A stretch of DNA of 64,000 bases, taken from NCBI RefSeq assembly GCF_030814695.1, contig NZ_JAUSVL010000001.1:1896227-1960226 (forward strand). The letters are read 5' to 3'. Shown here piece after piece: positions 10,226 through 19,943 of the stretch (positions are counted from its first letter, which is position 1; each line of letters begins with the position of its first letter). The DNA is from Oligosphaera ethanolica (lineage in GTDB: Bacteria; Verrucomicrobiota; Lentisphaeria; Oligosphaerales; Oligosphaeraceae). A program made the position numbers and the translations under genes. The notes under the pieces were generated by a model. That model was not told where the DNA came from and ran no database searches. It was given only the letters and a program-made list of their open reading frames with translations.

Positions 10226-10924
10226 TTACGGCGGGGTGGCGACGCCATTGCGGGCGACCTGGGTAAAGCCCAGATTGCGTAGGCGGCCAATATCGACGCT
10301 TTCAGCATGGCCGTCCATAAAGGACAGGGTCGTGCGTTCACCATGATTGAGACTGATCGGATAGCTTGTGTTCTTAGGTCCAAAACACCAGTCCGGCGAC
10401 CAGGCCGTGGCAGTAATGTAAATCCCGTCACCAAGCATCATGGTGTCACTGGGTTTTTTCATGACCACGCGATTGTGCATGATAACGTAGGGCGGATTGC
10501 TGCACATCGACAGCAAATTGCCATATTCCTCCTTGCGGTCGGCTGTCAGCCAATCGCTATTCAAGTAGGGGTTGAAGATCGAGTAGGTCCACTTGGAAGT
10601 GCTGGTCAACGTGCCCGCTTTTTGCATCATGTTCGGACAAAGCAACGCCGGCGTGATGTCAATCAACTTCAAATCATAAAGCACGGAATGCCAGCGCGGC
10701 CGCGCGTAACTGCCATGCCAGCCATAAATGACGTCGTTATGCCCATCCGCATAGAGCAGATGCGCCAGCGTACATTGCTTGATATTACTGACGCACGATA
10801 TGCTCCGGGCCTTCTCCCGGGCTTTCGCCAAGGCCGGCAGTAGCATGGCCGCCAAAATCGCGATGATCGCTATGACCACCAAGAGTTCAATGAGCGTGAA
10901 GAGACGATGTCGCAGGCTGTTCAT
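10226..10924 (-). CDS. Pseudopilin-like protein with prepilin N-terminal methylation signal
   Basis: 232 residues. The N-terminus [20 protein letters not shown] is a type IV prepilin/type II secretion leader followed by a long hydrophobic helix, then [17 protein letters not shown]. The C-terminal part ends with a short motif [15 protein letters not shown]. Such proteins occur in very many copies in Lentisphaerota and Planctomycetota, often as single genes beside glycosidases. The start at 10924 is fixed by GGAGG 7 bp upstream, which rules out the longer frame to 10957. It sits between the GntR regulator and the glycosidase. Whether it assembles into a pseudopilus or acts as a surface-anchored binding protein is unknown. 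Confidence 0.85.
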   Translation of the reverse strand: MNSLRHRLFTLIELLVVIAIIAILAAMLLPALAKAREKARSISCVSNIKQCTLAHLLYADGHNDVIYGWHGSYARPRWHSVLYDLKLIDITPALLCPNMMQKAGTLTSTSKWTYSIFNPYLNSDWLTADRKEEYGNLLSMCSNPPYVIMHNRVVMKKPSDTMMLGDGIYITATAWSPDWCFGPKNTSYPISLNHGERTTLSFMDGHAESVDIGRLRNLGFTQVARNGVATPP

Positions 10925-10972
10925 GATCGGTCCTCCTTGTTTGGCTCGGGCTAGCAAAGCAGAAATGCCATT

Positions 10973-11989
10973 CTATCCGCCGACCAGCGATGCAAATAAC
11001 TGATCGGCCATGTCGGACAAACTCGTCGTGATGGTCATGCTCGGAAAGGGACAAAAATACGGCAACTCGCGGTTGCGATGAAAAATCGTCTGGAGGTCCT
11101 CCGGCACCCGCAGACCGAGTTGCAAAATGGCCTGGATCACACCCGGCACCGCGTTGTCGGGGTAAACAATAAGCGCGTCCGGCCGAGGCGATGCCGTCAG
11201 CAGCTCCATCGCCGCATGATAACCCAACTCACTCCAGTCCCGCTCTAAATACGCAGCCTCAGCAAATATCCGCTGCCGCCTGGGCGGCATACGCACACCG
11301 GCATTCTTGAAGCCCTCGACAACAAAACTCCACGTGCAATCCTGCCCTTCGGGTGAAATAATGGCCACCCGCTGGCGCCCCTGCACGCGTAACTCCGCAG
11401 CCATGTCGTTGAAGCTTGGCATGGGAAAGCGGTTCGCGGTGAGAAAAGCCTTGTGTATCGGCAACGCCCCAAACCAGCGCATGTCATAGCGGCGGATATT
11501 CACACCACATACCGCCTGGACGCGTTTCTGCGTAATCGCCTGACGCATGACCGGCGGCGGACCGGTATGCTCCGCCGCCGGACGACTGTCGCGCCAGATC
11601 ACATAGTCAATACCACGCGCATCCAGCCGCTCACAGAGAAGGTCGCATTGCGTCGCGAAAGCAATGAAATTCTGGCGATTCTGCGGCGTCCCCGACATGT
11701 ATATCCCAACACGACTGATTGCCTCAGCCTGCGGCTGGTCCACAAACATGCCGCGACCTTGGTGCTTGCTCAACAAACCAGCTTCCTGCAACGCATCCGT
11801 TGCCAATTTCACCGAAAAAAAATTCGTGCCCCACAGCTGCGCCAACTCCCGCAAGGACGGCAGCTGCGTGCCCGGCTGAAGCTCGCCACGCGTGATCTTG
11901 TCACGCAGATACGACACAATCGCCAACTGAATACCGCCATTGCTGCGACGCTTGAAATCCTGAAATAATGCTAAATCGGCAGGACTCAT
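10973..11989 (-). CDS. GntR-family transcriptional regulator with sugar-binding-type C-terminal domain
   Basis: 338 residues. Residues ~15-90 form a GntR winged helix-turn-helix: YLRDKITRGELQPGTQLPSLRELAQLWG...KLATDALQEAGLLSKHQGRGMFV. Residues ~95-330 resemble the LacI/periplasmic-binding-protein sensor fold (RVGIYMSG..., RVAIISPEGQD..., PDALIVYPDNAVPGV). This architecture usually senses a sugar. It precedes the pseudopilin and glycosidase genes on the same strand and is likely their regulator. A near-palindrome at 12022-12035 in its own promoter region could be its operator. Confidence 0.85.
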   Translation of the reverse strand: MSPADLALFQDFKRRSNGGIQLAIVSYLRDKITRGELQPGTQLPSLRELAQLWGTNFFSVKLATDALQEAGLLSKHQGRGMFVDQPQAEAISRVGIYMSGTPQNRQNFIAFATQCDLLCERLDARGIDYVIWRDSRPAAEHTGPPPVMRQAITQKRVQAVCGVNIRRYDMRWFGALPIHKAFLTANRFPMPSFNDMAAELRVQGRQRVAIISPEGQDCTWSFVVEGFKNAGVRMPPRRQRIFAEAAYLERDWSELGYHAAMELLTASPRPDALIVYPDNAVPGVIQAILQLGLRVPEDLQTIFHRNRELPYFCPFPSMTITTSLSDMADQLFASLVGG

Positions 11990-12021
11990 GAAAACGCTCC
12001 GTTTTCTGCAAAAAACTATTT

Positions 12022-12035
12022 ACAGTTATAACAGT
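12022..12035. promoter_or_regulatory. Candidate GntR operator (near-palindrome)
   Basis: The sequence ACAGTTATAACAGT is palindromic at 12 of 14 positions and is followed by further ACAG/ACTGT half-sites. It lies about 32 bp upstream of the GntR regulator start in a locally AT-rich stretch. GntR proteins commonly bind such dyads and regulate themselves; binding here is inference. Confidence 0.4.
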
Positions 12036-12182
12036 AACAGTATACACAACCCGCGCCGGAACACAAGCGCAATCCCCCAAAAAATGCCCCAACAGCAAAA
12101 ACGCTGCCTGTTGCCCCATTGACAAGCAATGGCGGCAACAGGCAGCGCGTTATGAACTCCCCCCCAAGGCGAAGCTTTTTCC

Positions 12183-12304
12183 TCCGACTGATCCGACTGA
12201 TCCGACTGATCCGACTGATCCGACTGATCAAGTCGACGATCCGTCCGATCCGTCCGATCCGTCCGATCCGTCCGATCCGTCCGATCCGACCGCGATAAAA
12301 GACA
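12183..12304. repeat. 9-bp-period GATC array with terminal cap
   Basis: About five units of CCGACTGAT lead into a CAAGTCGA junction, followed by about six units of CCGATCCGT. The array closes with the cap CCGCGATAAAAGAC. It occupies the gap between the GntR regulator's upstream region and the end of the sialate O-acetylesterase gene. The same arrangement recurs at 29773-30210, and a variant at 55181. Confidence 0.9.
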
Positions 12305-12331
12305 GCCGAGCAGACCGGTGCATCCGCGTGC

Positions 12332-14446
12332 TTATTTTATCAGGTAGTCAGGCATATCGGTGCGGAAAGGCGATGCCGGGAAGTTCTCGCGGTTGCAGAG
12401 ATTAGCGTTACCGGGGTAGCTGGCCCATGCGTAGCGGACAGTTTTGGGTTCGGGCACCTTGTCACTCCAGACCACGATGGTCGTGCCTTCGATCTTGGCA
12501 TTGGCCCAGACGAAGACGCCGTCGGCGCCGGCGATGGCGAACGACGTCGGTTCGCCGCCCTTGCTGACCAGGCCCGAATCGGCGTTGTCAAAATGAATGC
12601 GGATGCGATTGCCCTCGATGGCCATGTCTTTGTAGAGCGGTCCGGCGCTGACGCCTTTGAAGCCGTAGCAGATGCGCATGGCCTCTTTGGCCAGGCGGTA
12701 GCCGACGACCTGCTTGTTCGCCGGGTGAATATCCGAATGGTCGCCGGCATCAATGATCACCGCCATGCCGGTGCGAGGAATCTTGAGGGTCGCGGTCTGG
12801 ACTTCGCGGAGCTTCGCCCAGCTGTCATCGCTGGGTTCGCGGCCGACCCAGAAATCGTCCGCTAGGCGCTCGGTGGGCTTGTGACGTTCATAGGCGGCGA
12901 GCTGCACGAAGATGAAGGCCAGATCGGGGTCCTGCCACAACCGGCGCCAATCCTGGATCAGCAACGGATGGAGCGTCATGTAGCGTTCATAGGCACCCGC
13001 ATTGGACTCGCCCTGGTACCAGATGGCGCCGCGAATCGGGTAGATCGTCCACGGCGCAATCATTGCGTTGTAAAGCGTGGTCGGATGCCCCGGCTTGCGC
13101 GAGGAAAGGGTGCTCAAGCCCGCACCCGCCGGGTCGGGCCGCTTGCCAATGACCGCGAGGTCAGCCACAAATTCGGTGCGACTGTGCCACTGACCAGCCA
13201 GACTCTGGCGCTGCTCGCTGTCCTTCGGACCAATGCTCAGGTCGTCGGTCTGGCCGGTAAAACCGCCGTCGCCATAATAATCAATAACGCGCACTGCGAC
13301 GACAGCCTGGCCGGCTTTGACCATGGCCGCCGGCACCGTGTAATTCCGCTTCACGGACCAGTACTCGGCTGTATCCGTGCCAGTCTTGCCGACGAGTTCG
13401 CCGTTGAAATAGGTCTCGTCGCAGTCGTCAATAGCCCCGAGGCTCAGCGAGAGGTCCTTCCCGGCCCAGTCCGCCGGAATGCTGATGGCTTTGCGGTACC
13501 AGATGACGCCGTCCATGTCGCGCGGAAAGCGCTCGCCAGGCAGGTCAGCTGCCACCCACCCATCCGCCGACAAGTCAGCCTGGGCCCACCCACGGGCAGC
13601 ATCGATCTGCTGCTGGTACTGCGTGAAAAAGCGCTTCTCCCAGCCCGCGAAGGCCTCCTTGGCCTTGGCGGCGGACGCGGCCTCCAGCGCCTGGATTTCT
13701 TCGGCCGTGAGCTTGCCCTGGCGAATGCGCTCGAGGTCCTTCTCGAGATTGGCGGACCGGAAACCCTCTTCGCTGATCCAGCTTTCAATGGGCGTGCCGC
13801 CCCAGCTGCTGTCAATCAAGCCAATGGGTACGCCCAACTCCTTGAAAAGCTGCCGTCCAAAGAAATAGCCCGCCGCACTGAAGAGCGCGACGCTGTCCGG
13901 CATGCAGACCACCCACTCCGGCCCCGCAATCTCTTTGCGCGGGCCCTCCGGCGCCATCCCGCGCTTCTGGCTGGTGTTGTGCAGGCGGATCTGCGGATAA
14001 TGCGCATGCCGAGCCTCGTCCTCGCCATTCATGGCCGACCAAAACTGCCGGCCACTGAACACCGGCATGGACATATTCGACTGGCCACTGCACAGCCACA
14101 CTTCGCCAATCAGCACATCGTCAAACGTGACCTGCTTCTCGTTGGCGCCACTGATGCTGACCACGTGCGGCCCGCCCGCCGGCATGGCCGGGAGCACCGC
14201 CGTCCACTCGCCATTGACGTCCGCCATAGCCCTAGCGCTGTGGCCGGCCAGCTTTACCACCACCGCCTTGCCAACCTCGGCCGTGCCGGCAATCTTGATC
14301 GGCCGGTCGCGCTGCAACACCATGTGACTGCTGTATATCTTCCGCACCGCAAAATCACCCGCCAAAGGCGCCTGCTGTTGACCATGGCACAGCGCCGCCG
14401 CCGCCATCAGAATGCCACATGCACCAACCGTCAATGCCTTTTTCAT
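12332..14446 (-). CDS. Sialate O-acetylesterase (SASA family), secreted
   Basis: 704 residues with a signal peptide (MKKALTVGACGILMAAAALCHG). The esterase fold shows the GEVWLCSGQSNMSMPV block (Ser ~123 as nucleophile), the second block IWYQGESNAGAYERY and the late DxxH motif DIHPANKQVVGYRLAKEA. An intervening jelly-roll-like insert (about residues 290-420, with GVIWYRKAISIPADWAGK) is usual in this family. It removes O-acetyl groups from sialic acid or other acetylated sugars outside the cytoplasm. It lies between repeat arrays and within a block of glycan-degrading genes on the minus strand. Confidence 0.9.
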   Translation of the reverse strand: MKKALTVGACGILMAAAALCHGQQQAPLAGDFAVRKIYSSHMVLQRDRPIKIAGTAEVGKAVVVKLAGHSARAMADVNGEWTAVLPAMPAGGPHVVSISGANEKQVTFDDVLIGEVWLCSGQSNMSMPVFSGRQFWSAMNGEDEARHAHYPQIRLHNTSQKRGMAPEGPRKEIAGPEWVVCMPDSVALFSAAGYFFGRQLFKELGVPIGLIDSSWGGTPIESWISEEGFRSANLEKDLERIRQGKLTAEEIQALEAASAAKAKEAFAGWEKRFFTQYQQQIDAARGWAQADLSADGWVAADLPGERFPRDMDGVIWYRKAISIPADWAGKDLSLSLGAIDDCDETYFNGELVGKTGTDTAEYWSVKRNYTVPAAMVKAGQAVVAVRVIDYYGDGGFTGQTDDLSIGPKDSEQRQSLAGQWHSRTEFVADLAVIGKRPDPAGAGLSTLSSRKPGHPTTLYNAMIAPWTIYPIRGAIWYQGESNAGAYERYMTLHPLLIQDWRRLWQDPDLAFIFVQLAAYERHKPTERLADDFWVGREPSDDSWAKLREVQTATLKIPRTGMAVIIDAGDHSDIHPANKQVVGYRLAKEAMRICYGFKGVSAGPLYKDMAIEGNRIRIHFDNADSGLVSKGGEPTSFAIAGADGVFVWANAKIEGTTIVVWSDKVPEPKTVRYAWASYPGNANLCNRENFPASPFRTDMPDYLIK

Positions 14447-14479
14447 ACTGCCCCTACTTCCTCTGCTGATTCTGTTTTT

Positions 14480-14671
14480 ATCGGACTGATCGGACTGATC
14501 TGACTGATCTTCTGTCTTTTATCGCGGACCAATCTTCTGTCTTTTATCGCGGACTGATCGGACTGATCGGACCGATCGGACTGATCTTCGATTTGATCGG
14601 TCTGATCAGTCGGATCAGTCCGATCAGTCGGATCAGTCCGATCTTCAATTTGATCAGTCGGATCAATCAGA
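14480..14671. repeat. 9-bp-period GATC array, multi-part, abutting a stop codon
   Basis: Units of GATCGGACT, GATCAGTCG and GATCAGTCC are interrupted by two copies of the cap in reverse orientation (GTCTTTTATCGCGGAC). The array runs directly up to the TGA stop of the 1450-residue gene at 14672-14674, whose last bases are part of the final GATCA. It fills the whole gap to the sialate O-acetylesterase start. Confidence 0.9.
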
Positions 14672-17600
14672 TCAAAAGTGAATTTCGTAGGCGAAGGCCT
14701 GAGCGTCAAGCTCGATCGTCACGCGGTCGCCCTGCTGGCTCATCACGGGCTGGCGGGCGAATTCGAGCCACGGCATGACCAGGTTGGCGCTCCGGGCGGT
14801 CTTGCCACCGTAGCCGAGCTTAGCCAAGTCCAGTTCCGCCCGGAAGGGCAAGGATCCCGCCATGGGTATGACGACCACCGTCTGCGGATTGGGCGTCTGC
14901 AAACGGAAAGAGCCGTTCGTACTCAGCATGCCGAAGTCAATCATCGGCAGATCGGTGGTACTTATGGCAATTTCATCCAGCTTGCTGATGTATTCCGACC
15001 GGACAGCGCCACCCTGACGCTCGACCTTGATGACGCCGCCATTGACGCGGCCGCTCGTGACATCGGCCGCGCTCAACGACAGGCGATTGCCGTGCTTGGC
15101 GCTGTAGAGCCCGTAGCGGATATTCAGCTCGCCAGCCAGGACGTCGTCAGGAATGTCCACGATTATCGCCGACGTGTACTTGCCAGGCTCGGACAACTTC
15201 AGGTCGCTCGCCTTGACCGCGCCGTGAAACAGGATGCTCTCGGGATGCGTGCTGTCCGGATGACACACGTGAATGAAATGATTGATGTCGGTGCTGGCAA
15301 AGGCATACTGGAAATCCCATGATACCTGCAGCAAGTACTGCTGCTCAGATAGCTTTTCGACCTTCTCGACGCGAGTGGCGATGCTGGTGCGGCCACTCAG
15401 CGCTCCCGCCGGCGGCAAGGTGTCCACAAACAACATATTGGGACTTTGGGCCATGCGGACGCGCTTGCCGTCAATGGCGAAGGTCCCGGCGCTGGCCTCG
15501 GGCGTCTCCACCCAGAAGCCGTACTCCGGCAGCACCCGGCCATCGGCCAGAGTCCAGTCTTCCGCCCCACGATTGGCCCAGACGCGGCTCGCGCCGCCAC
15601 CGAAAACGGTGTGCTGCTGCCGCACGGTCCCGCCAAATTCGTGCCGGTCAAAACTCTGGCGAGCGAGGACGTCACAGACGTCGTGAAGCAGCCAGTAGGT
15701 CAGCACCGCCGCACGGCTGAAGGGCCCGTCACTCATGGGATTGCGACCGCCCAGCACAGTATTGGACAGATAGTCGTCGCTGCCGTAGTCATGCCCGGGC
15801 TCGTCCTTGCCATAACGGCCGCCGAGGCCGCCAGCGAGAAGCACCATTTTGCCGTGGGTGACAATATCGTGCCAAGGCGTGCGATCAGTATCCAAACACT
15901 GCGCGCCCCAACGCCGCGCGTGATAGTGGTCGGACTGCGCGCCGTCAAGCGAGCCAATCAGCCCGTCGTGCCCGCACTCGCTGAGCATCGGCGAGCCCTT
16001 CTTGAGTATCCGCCGGCAGGTGTCAAAGGCCTCAGACCACTCTTTGGCCATGCGCTTCTGATCGTAAAAACGACCTTCGCGATCGTAGTAATCACGGGGT
16101 GTAATGGCCGTGAAGACGTCAATGAACAGACTGTTCGGCGCAAAGCCGTCCCGCATGAGCTGCATATTCTCAACCATCCACGGCTGGAACGCGTGCGGCA
16201 GCCAACGGTAACTCTGTGCTTTGCGGCCCTTGTTGTACCAGGCTTTCTGCGGCGTCCCATCGGCATTGAAAATGATGTGGTCGTAGCTAAAGCCCTTGGC
16301 GTCGGGATAGAAATCGATGTAGTTGTCATGCGGGGAAAAGAGTATCCCGGTGTCGTGGCAGGCGTCAGCCAGGGCCTTGAAGGCATCCAGGCCACCGGCG
16401 GGGGGATAGATCTCCGGCAGGCGGTAGTCGTAGCCCCAGCGCTGCCAGACGTGCTTGACAAAAACAGAGTGGTCCAAGCCATAGCGCGCCGCCATACGAA
16501 TCTGCTCGGCGGCGGCCAGGTAGTCGCCACCCCACTGGTCCAGACATTGCCGGCCCTTGAGCTCCTCCAGCCCAGGCGAGGCCTTGAAGCCGGCGACCTT
16601 GCCATATTCCTTCGCGGCACTGAACGCGCCACCACTGGACGGCGCCATGAAATAGGTCAAGTCGTGATGCGCCTCAAGCGTAAACAGCTTGTCCGCCGGC
16701 ACCACCCGCAGGCGGTCCGGAAAATAATCCGACGCCAAAGCCATGCTCAGGCCACTGCGATAATCCGCACCAACATGGCGCGTACTCAGCGTGAAACCGC
16801 CGGCACCCAGCGTGAAAGGCGCCTGCAAGTCCTCAATGACATTGCCGAAACCCGCATAGACCCGCCAGGCCGCCTCGCGCCCCGGACCAACCGCAATCTT
16901 CTCAAAACGCGGTTGGCCACGCTGGTCGCGATCCTGCCCCGGCATGCTCCACTCCAGCTTGAGCACGCCGCCGTCAGCCTGCGCCCGCAGCCGGAAAGGC
17001 ACCACGTCGCCGCGAATGTCGACCTGATGGTCAACGATGAAGTCGCCCAGCCAACCGCGCCGCGCCTTCACGCGACGCACCGGCGCGCTGCCGGCGGCAA
17101 TGCCAATATCCTCGCCGTGGATACGCAAGGCAAAGCCGCGATAGCACAAGTCCTTCGCTCCGTCGGAAAACGCAATGACGCCGTCAACCATACCCTCATC
17201 ACCGGGAATAATGGCCGCGCCGTACTGGCCGGCTTCGCCACGCAGGGTGAAGGCGCCGGTGCCGCGCTTGCCAACGGCCGCCTGGCGGGCCAAGGCTATC
17301 GCCTGCTCCTCGCGCTCTCGCCACGCTTCTTCGCTCAGCGGCTGCGGCTGCACGCCCACAACCACAGTGGGCACGCCCCAGAATGCGCTGTCGCAAGTGG
17401 TGTTGCGCGCCGGACCAGGACCGGCAAGCAATGACAACACGATCTCTTGGCCGGCATACGCCGACAAGTCGACCGCAACGGGCTCCCAGACCTTGCTGTC
17501 ACTGAAGCGGCTGAAGAGCCGTGCTGGCGCCGCGTCGTCAGCCGTAGCGACCGCAACGACGAATTCCACACCATCACTAGCTGGCTCGGTCTCGGGATTG

Positions 17601-19024
17601 TGATCGCGAATGGCCGTCTGCGCCTGGAAAACCGCCGGTTCGCCCGCCGGCAACTGCAGACGATACGACACCACGGCCTCGCCCGTACCGCCACGATAAG
17701 GCGGATGGACGCTGATGGCCGGCAGAGCCGTGCCACCGCGAGTGGCCGTGACACCCTGGAACGACACGCCGCTCGTACGGTCGCCACCACTGAAATCATG
17801 GGCGAGAACGACCTCGGTCTTGCCATCCATGATGTAACTGCAACGGCGGTTGGGCAGCTCGCCGAGCTTCCACACGCCCTTGCTCAAGGGCAACGCCGAC
17901 AACTCGACGCCCGCGCTGGCCGTACTGCGCGCATCGCCCAGTTCGAGCGTAACATACGATGACGGCTTTAGCCAATACTGCGAACCGGTCCCACCCAGCG
18001 TGTACTCGTTGCGCCGCCGACCGTAATCGGCATCGCCAAGCATCAGATTGAAACCCAGGCGCTTGGTGGCGGCAATGCCCTCGCCAATGCCCGCAAAGGG
18101 CAGCTGTACTTCGAAGCTATAGCCGTCCGGCAAGCGCCGGGTGGCGACCTTGATGCCGCCTGGAATGGCGTCCTTGAAATAACCCGGGGCCTTCAGCAAG
18201 GGCTGGCCGCCATCACCACCAAAAAGATTGATCGCTACCACCCGATCATGTTCGCCAAGGCCCTCATGATCGGCACGACCCACTGCCGGCGATGCGTAGA
18301 TGCGCAAGTAATCGCTGTCCATAAAATCGTCAGACGTCTTGTCATCACACGAAATGTCGTCGTCCTTAACCACCCCAGCGACATAGAGATTTTCCTCGTC
18401 ATGCAAAAACATCAGCGTGCCGTTGAAGCTCTGCAGGGTCTCCGGGCTGATTGTGCCGACGCTGATGTGCTGATAGCCAAAAGCTACCGGCTGCGCCTGC
18501 TCAGACCAGTCGCTGAGCCCCCCGTCCACAACCACCGGCGTCTGCAGCCGTTGAGCACTGATCACGCCACCCGCCGGCTGCGCCGAAACGCTCTCGCTGG
18601 CCGCCGCCGGCCGCACGGCCGAGAAGATGGCAATGGGATGCAACAGCGCCATGTCGCCGTCATCAAAGCGCAACTCAACCTCGGCATGCACAGGATACAA
18701 GGCCGTCAACACCCGCGGCAAGGCCCGACCCGTAAAGGCCTGCTCAAACTGCGCGCCAGCAGCCAGCGTCTGCCAACCCGCCGCCGCCTGCGGCTCAACC
18801 CGCCAGTCGTCATTCATGTACACCCGCAGACGAAAGGACACCGCGTCGGCACGCTCATTGCTCACCTGAACACGAAAAACCACGCCGTCGCTAACGCTCA
18901 CCTCCGCCGGGACTTGCACAATCCCGGCCGCCACATCCGCCTGGCGGTCCACCGGCGGATTGTATGCCCAGACGCCAAGAACAGTCAGCAACAGCGCCAA
19001 TAATGCGATCTTCTCGATTTTCAT
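14672..19024 (-). CDS. Large secreted protein: CBM9-like module plus TIM-barrel-like glycosidase domain (GH101/GH129/DUF5696-like)
   Basis: 1450 residues. A signal peptide (MKIEKIALLALLLTVLGVWA) comes first. A CBM9-like module at ~165-360 shows VDGGLSDWSEQAQ, DDDISCDD, DSDYLRIYASP and YSFEVQLPF. Beta-rich regions follow to ~780. A barrel-like region at ~820-1200 contains WGYDYRLPEIYPPAGGLDAF, LFSPHDNYIDF, SLFIDVFTAITPRDYYD (candidate catalytic Asp ~969) and SECGHDG. The layout resembles GH101/GH129 endo/exo-alpha-GalNAcases and DUF5696 proteins, but the family assignment is tentative. An all-beta C-terminal part ends the protein. It probably attacks a host or extracellular glycan. No other gene shares its immediate operon. 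Confidence 0.7.
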   Translation of the reverse strand: MKIEKIALLALLLTVLGVWAYNPPVDRQADVAAGIVQVPAEVSVSDGVVFRVQVSNERADAVSFRLRVYMNDDWRVEPQAAAGWQTLAAGAQFEQAFTGRALPRVLTALYPVHAEVELRFDDGDMALLHPIAIFSAVRPAAASESVSAQPAGGVISAQRLQTPVVVDGGLSDWSEQAQPVAFGYQHISVGTISPETLQSFNGTLMFLHDEENLYVAGVVKDDDISCDDKTSDDFMDSDYLRIYASPAVGRADHEGLGEHDRVVAINLFGGDGGQPLLKAPGYFKDAIPGGIKVATRRLPDGYSFEVQLPFAGIGEGIAATKRLGFNLMLGDADYGRRRNEYTLGGTGSQYWLKPSSYVTLELGDARSTASAGVELSALPLSKGVWKLGELPNRRCSYIMDGKTEVVLAHDFSGGDRTSGVSFQGVTATRGGTALPAISVHPPYRGGTGEAVVSYRLQLPAGEPAVFQAQTAIRDHNPETEPASDGVEFVVAVATADDAAPARLFSRFSDSKVWEPVAVDLSAYAGQEIVLSLLAGPGPARNTTCDSAFWGVPTVVVGVQPQPLSEEAWREREEQAIALARQAAVGKRGTGAFTLRGEAGQYGAAIIPGDEGMVDGVIAFSDGAKDLCYRGFALRIHGEDIGIAAGSAPVRRVKARRGWLGDFIVDHQVDIRGDVVPFRLRAQADGGVLKLEWSMPGQDRDQRGQPRFEKIAVGPGREAAWRVYAGFGNVIEDLQAPFTLGAGGFTLSTRHVGADYRSGLSMALASDYFPDRLRVVPADKLFTLEAHHDLTYFMAPSSGGAFSAAKEYGKVAGFKASPGLEELKGRQCLDQWGGDYLAAAEQIRMAARYGLDHSVFVKHVWQRWGYDYRLPEIYPPAGGLDAFKALADACHDTGILFSPHDNYIDFYPDAKGFSYDHIIFNADGTPQKAWYNKGRKAQSYRWLPHAFQPWMVENMQLMRDGFAPNSLFIDVFTAITPRDYYDREGRFYDQKRMAKEWSEAFDTCRRILKKGSPMLSECGHDGLIGSLDGAQSDHYHARRWGAQCLDTDRTPWHDIVTHGKMVLLAGGLGGRYGKDEPGHDYGSDDYLSNTVLGGRNPMSDGPFSRAAVLTYWLLHDVCDVLARQSFDRHEFGGTVRQQHTVFGGGASRVWANRGAEDWTLADGRVLPEYGFWVETPEASAGTFAIDGKRVRMAQSPNMLFVDTLPPAGALSGRTSIATRVEKVEKLSEQQYLLQVSWDFQYAFASTDINHFIHVCHPDSTHPESILFHGAVKASDLKLSEPGKYTSAIIVDIPDDVLAGELNIRYGLYSAKHGNRLSLSAADVTSGRVNGGVIKVERQGGAVRSEYISKLDEIAISTTDLPMIDFGMLSTNGSFRLQTPNPQTVVVIPMAGSLPFRAELDLAKLGYGGKTARSANLVMPWLEFARQPVMSQQGDRVTIELDAQAFAYEIHF

Positions 19025-19097
19025 AACGATGCCTTTCGTTGTGTTCAGATGACTTTGGAAGAAGACTCGGAAAGTATGAATATAGCGCCCGCTGCGC

Positions 19098-19943
19098 CTA
19101 CGCGGCGCTGATACTCAAAAGTATCACCGCCGCCGCACCGCTGAGCACGGCGCTGAGCTTGCGCAGGGAAAAACCCTCGCCCAAAAAGACAATGCTGAGA
19201 ATGAAGGTGCCGATGAAGCTCATCTGCGCTATCGGCAATACCACCGACGCGGCGCCATGCCGTAACGACGCGGCCATGAAAAAGACGATGCCAGATACCA
19301 ACAGGCCGGAAAAAACTCCGTAGCTCAACAAGGACCGATCACGTATGGACGCACGGCGCTCCAACACCAACGCATACGCCATGCCCCCAAAAAGCCAGAA
19401 GAGACTGTTGATCACCACGACGCCATTGGCGTCCGCGCCATGCGTAAAGCCGTACTTGTAACTCAGGCCCATGCCGGCACGCAATATCGCCGCCAGCAAC
19501 GCGAGATAAAATCCCGCCGAACGCACGCTGAACAGATGACTGCCCGCTGGAAAAAATGCCAAAATGGCCAGCAAGGCCAGCAAAATACCCACAATCTGCA
19601 TAGCCGACACGCTCTCACCTAACCACAAAAACGCCCCGGCGACCACAAAAATCAGATTCAGCCGATACAAGGTCGAACACATGCCGGCACTCTCGCGCTT
19701 CATGGCCTCCATCAACAACAAATTCGCACTGAGCGAAAACGCGCCGGATATCGCCCCCCACAGCACGGTCGCGCCAACATCGCTGTCGACACCCCAGGGC
19801 AGCCACACCATCAACACAAACCACACCAGGCCAATCAACGATACAAAGGCGCCACGGGCACCAAATCGATCCGCGTACTTCTTGAACACCAGGTCATTCA
19901 CCGCCGCAAACAGTAAACAAAACAAAGCATACACAACTGCCAT
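19098..19943 (-). CDS. EamA/DMT-superfamily transporter
   Basis: 281 residues made of ten predicted hydrophobic helices in two similar halves, the usual size of the drug/metabolite transporter (EamA) family. Family-like stretches include TLYRLNLIFVVAGAFLWLGESVSAMQIVGI in the first half and VLPIAQMSFIGTFILSIVFLGE in the second. It is an inner-membrane exporter or permease. The substrate is unknown, but a sugar or amine is plausible given the saccharolytic neighbours. It is transcribed toward the 1450-residue gene, leaving a 73-bp gap. Confidence 0.85.
   Translation of the reverse strand: MAVVYALFCLLFAAVNDLVFKKYADRFGARGAFVSLIGLVWFVLMVWLPWGVDSDVGATVLWGAISGAFSLSANLLLMEAMKRESAGMCSTLYRLNLIFVVAGAFLWLGESVSAMQIVGILLALLAILAFFPAGSHLFSVRSAGFYLALLAAILRAGMGLSYKYGFTHGADANGVVVINSLFWLFGGMAYALVLERRASIRDRSLLSYGVFSGLLVSGIVFFMAASLRHGAASVVLPIAQMSFIGTFILSIVFLGEGFSLRKLSAVLSGAAAVILLSISAA

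Noticed and set aside
15446..17434. 662-codon open frame antisense to the 1450-residue gene
   Set aside because: No ribosome site or domain, low-complexity composition. The minus strand carries a signal peptide and CBM9 motifs.
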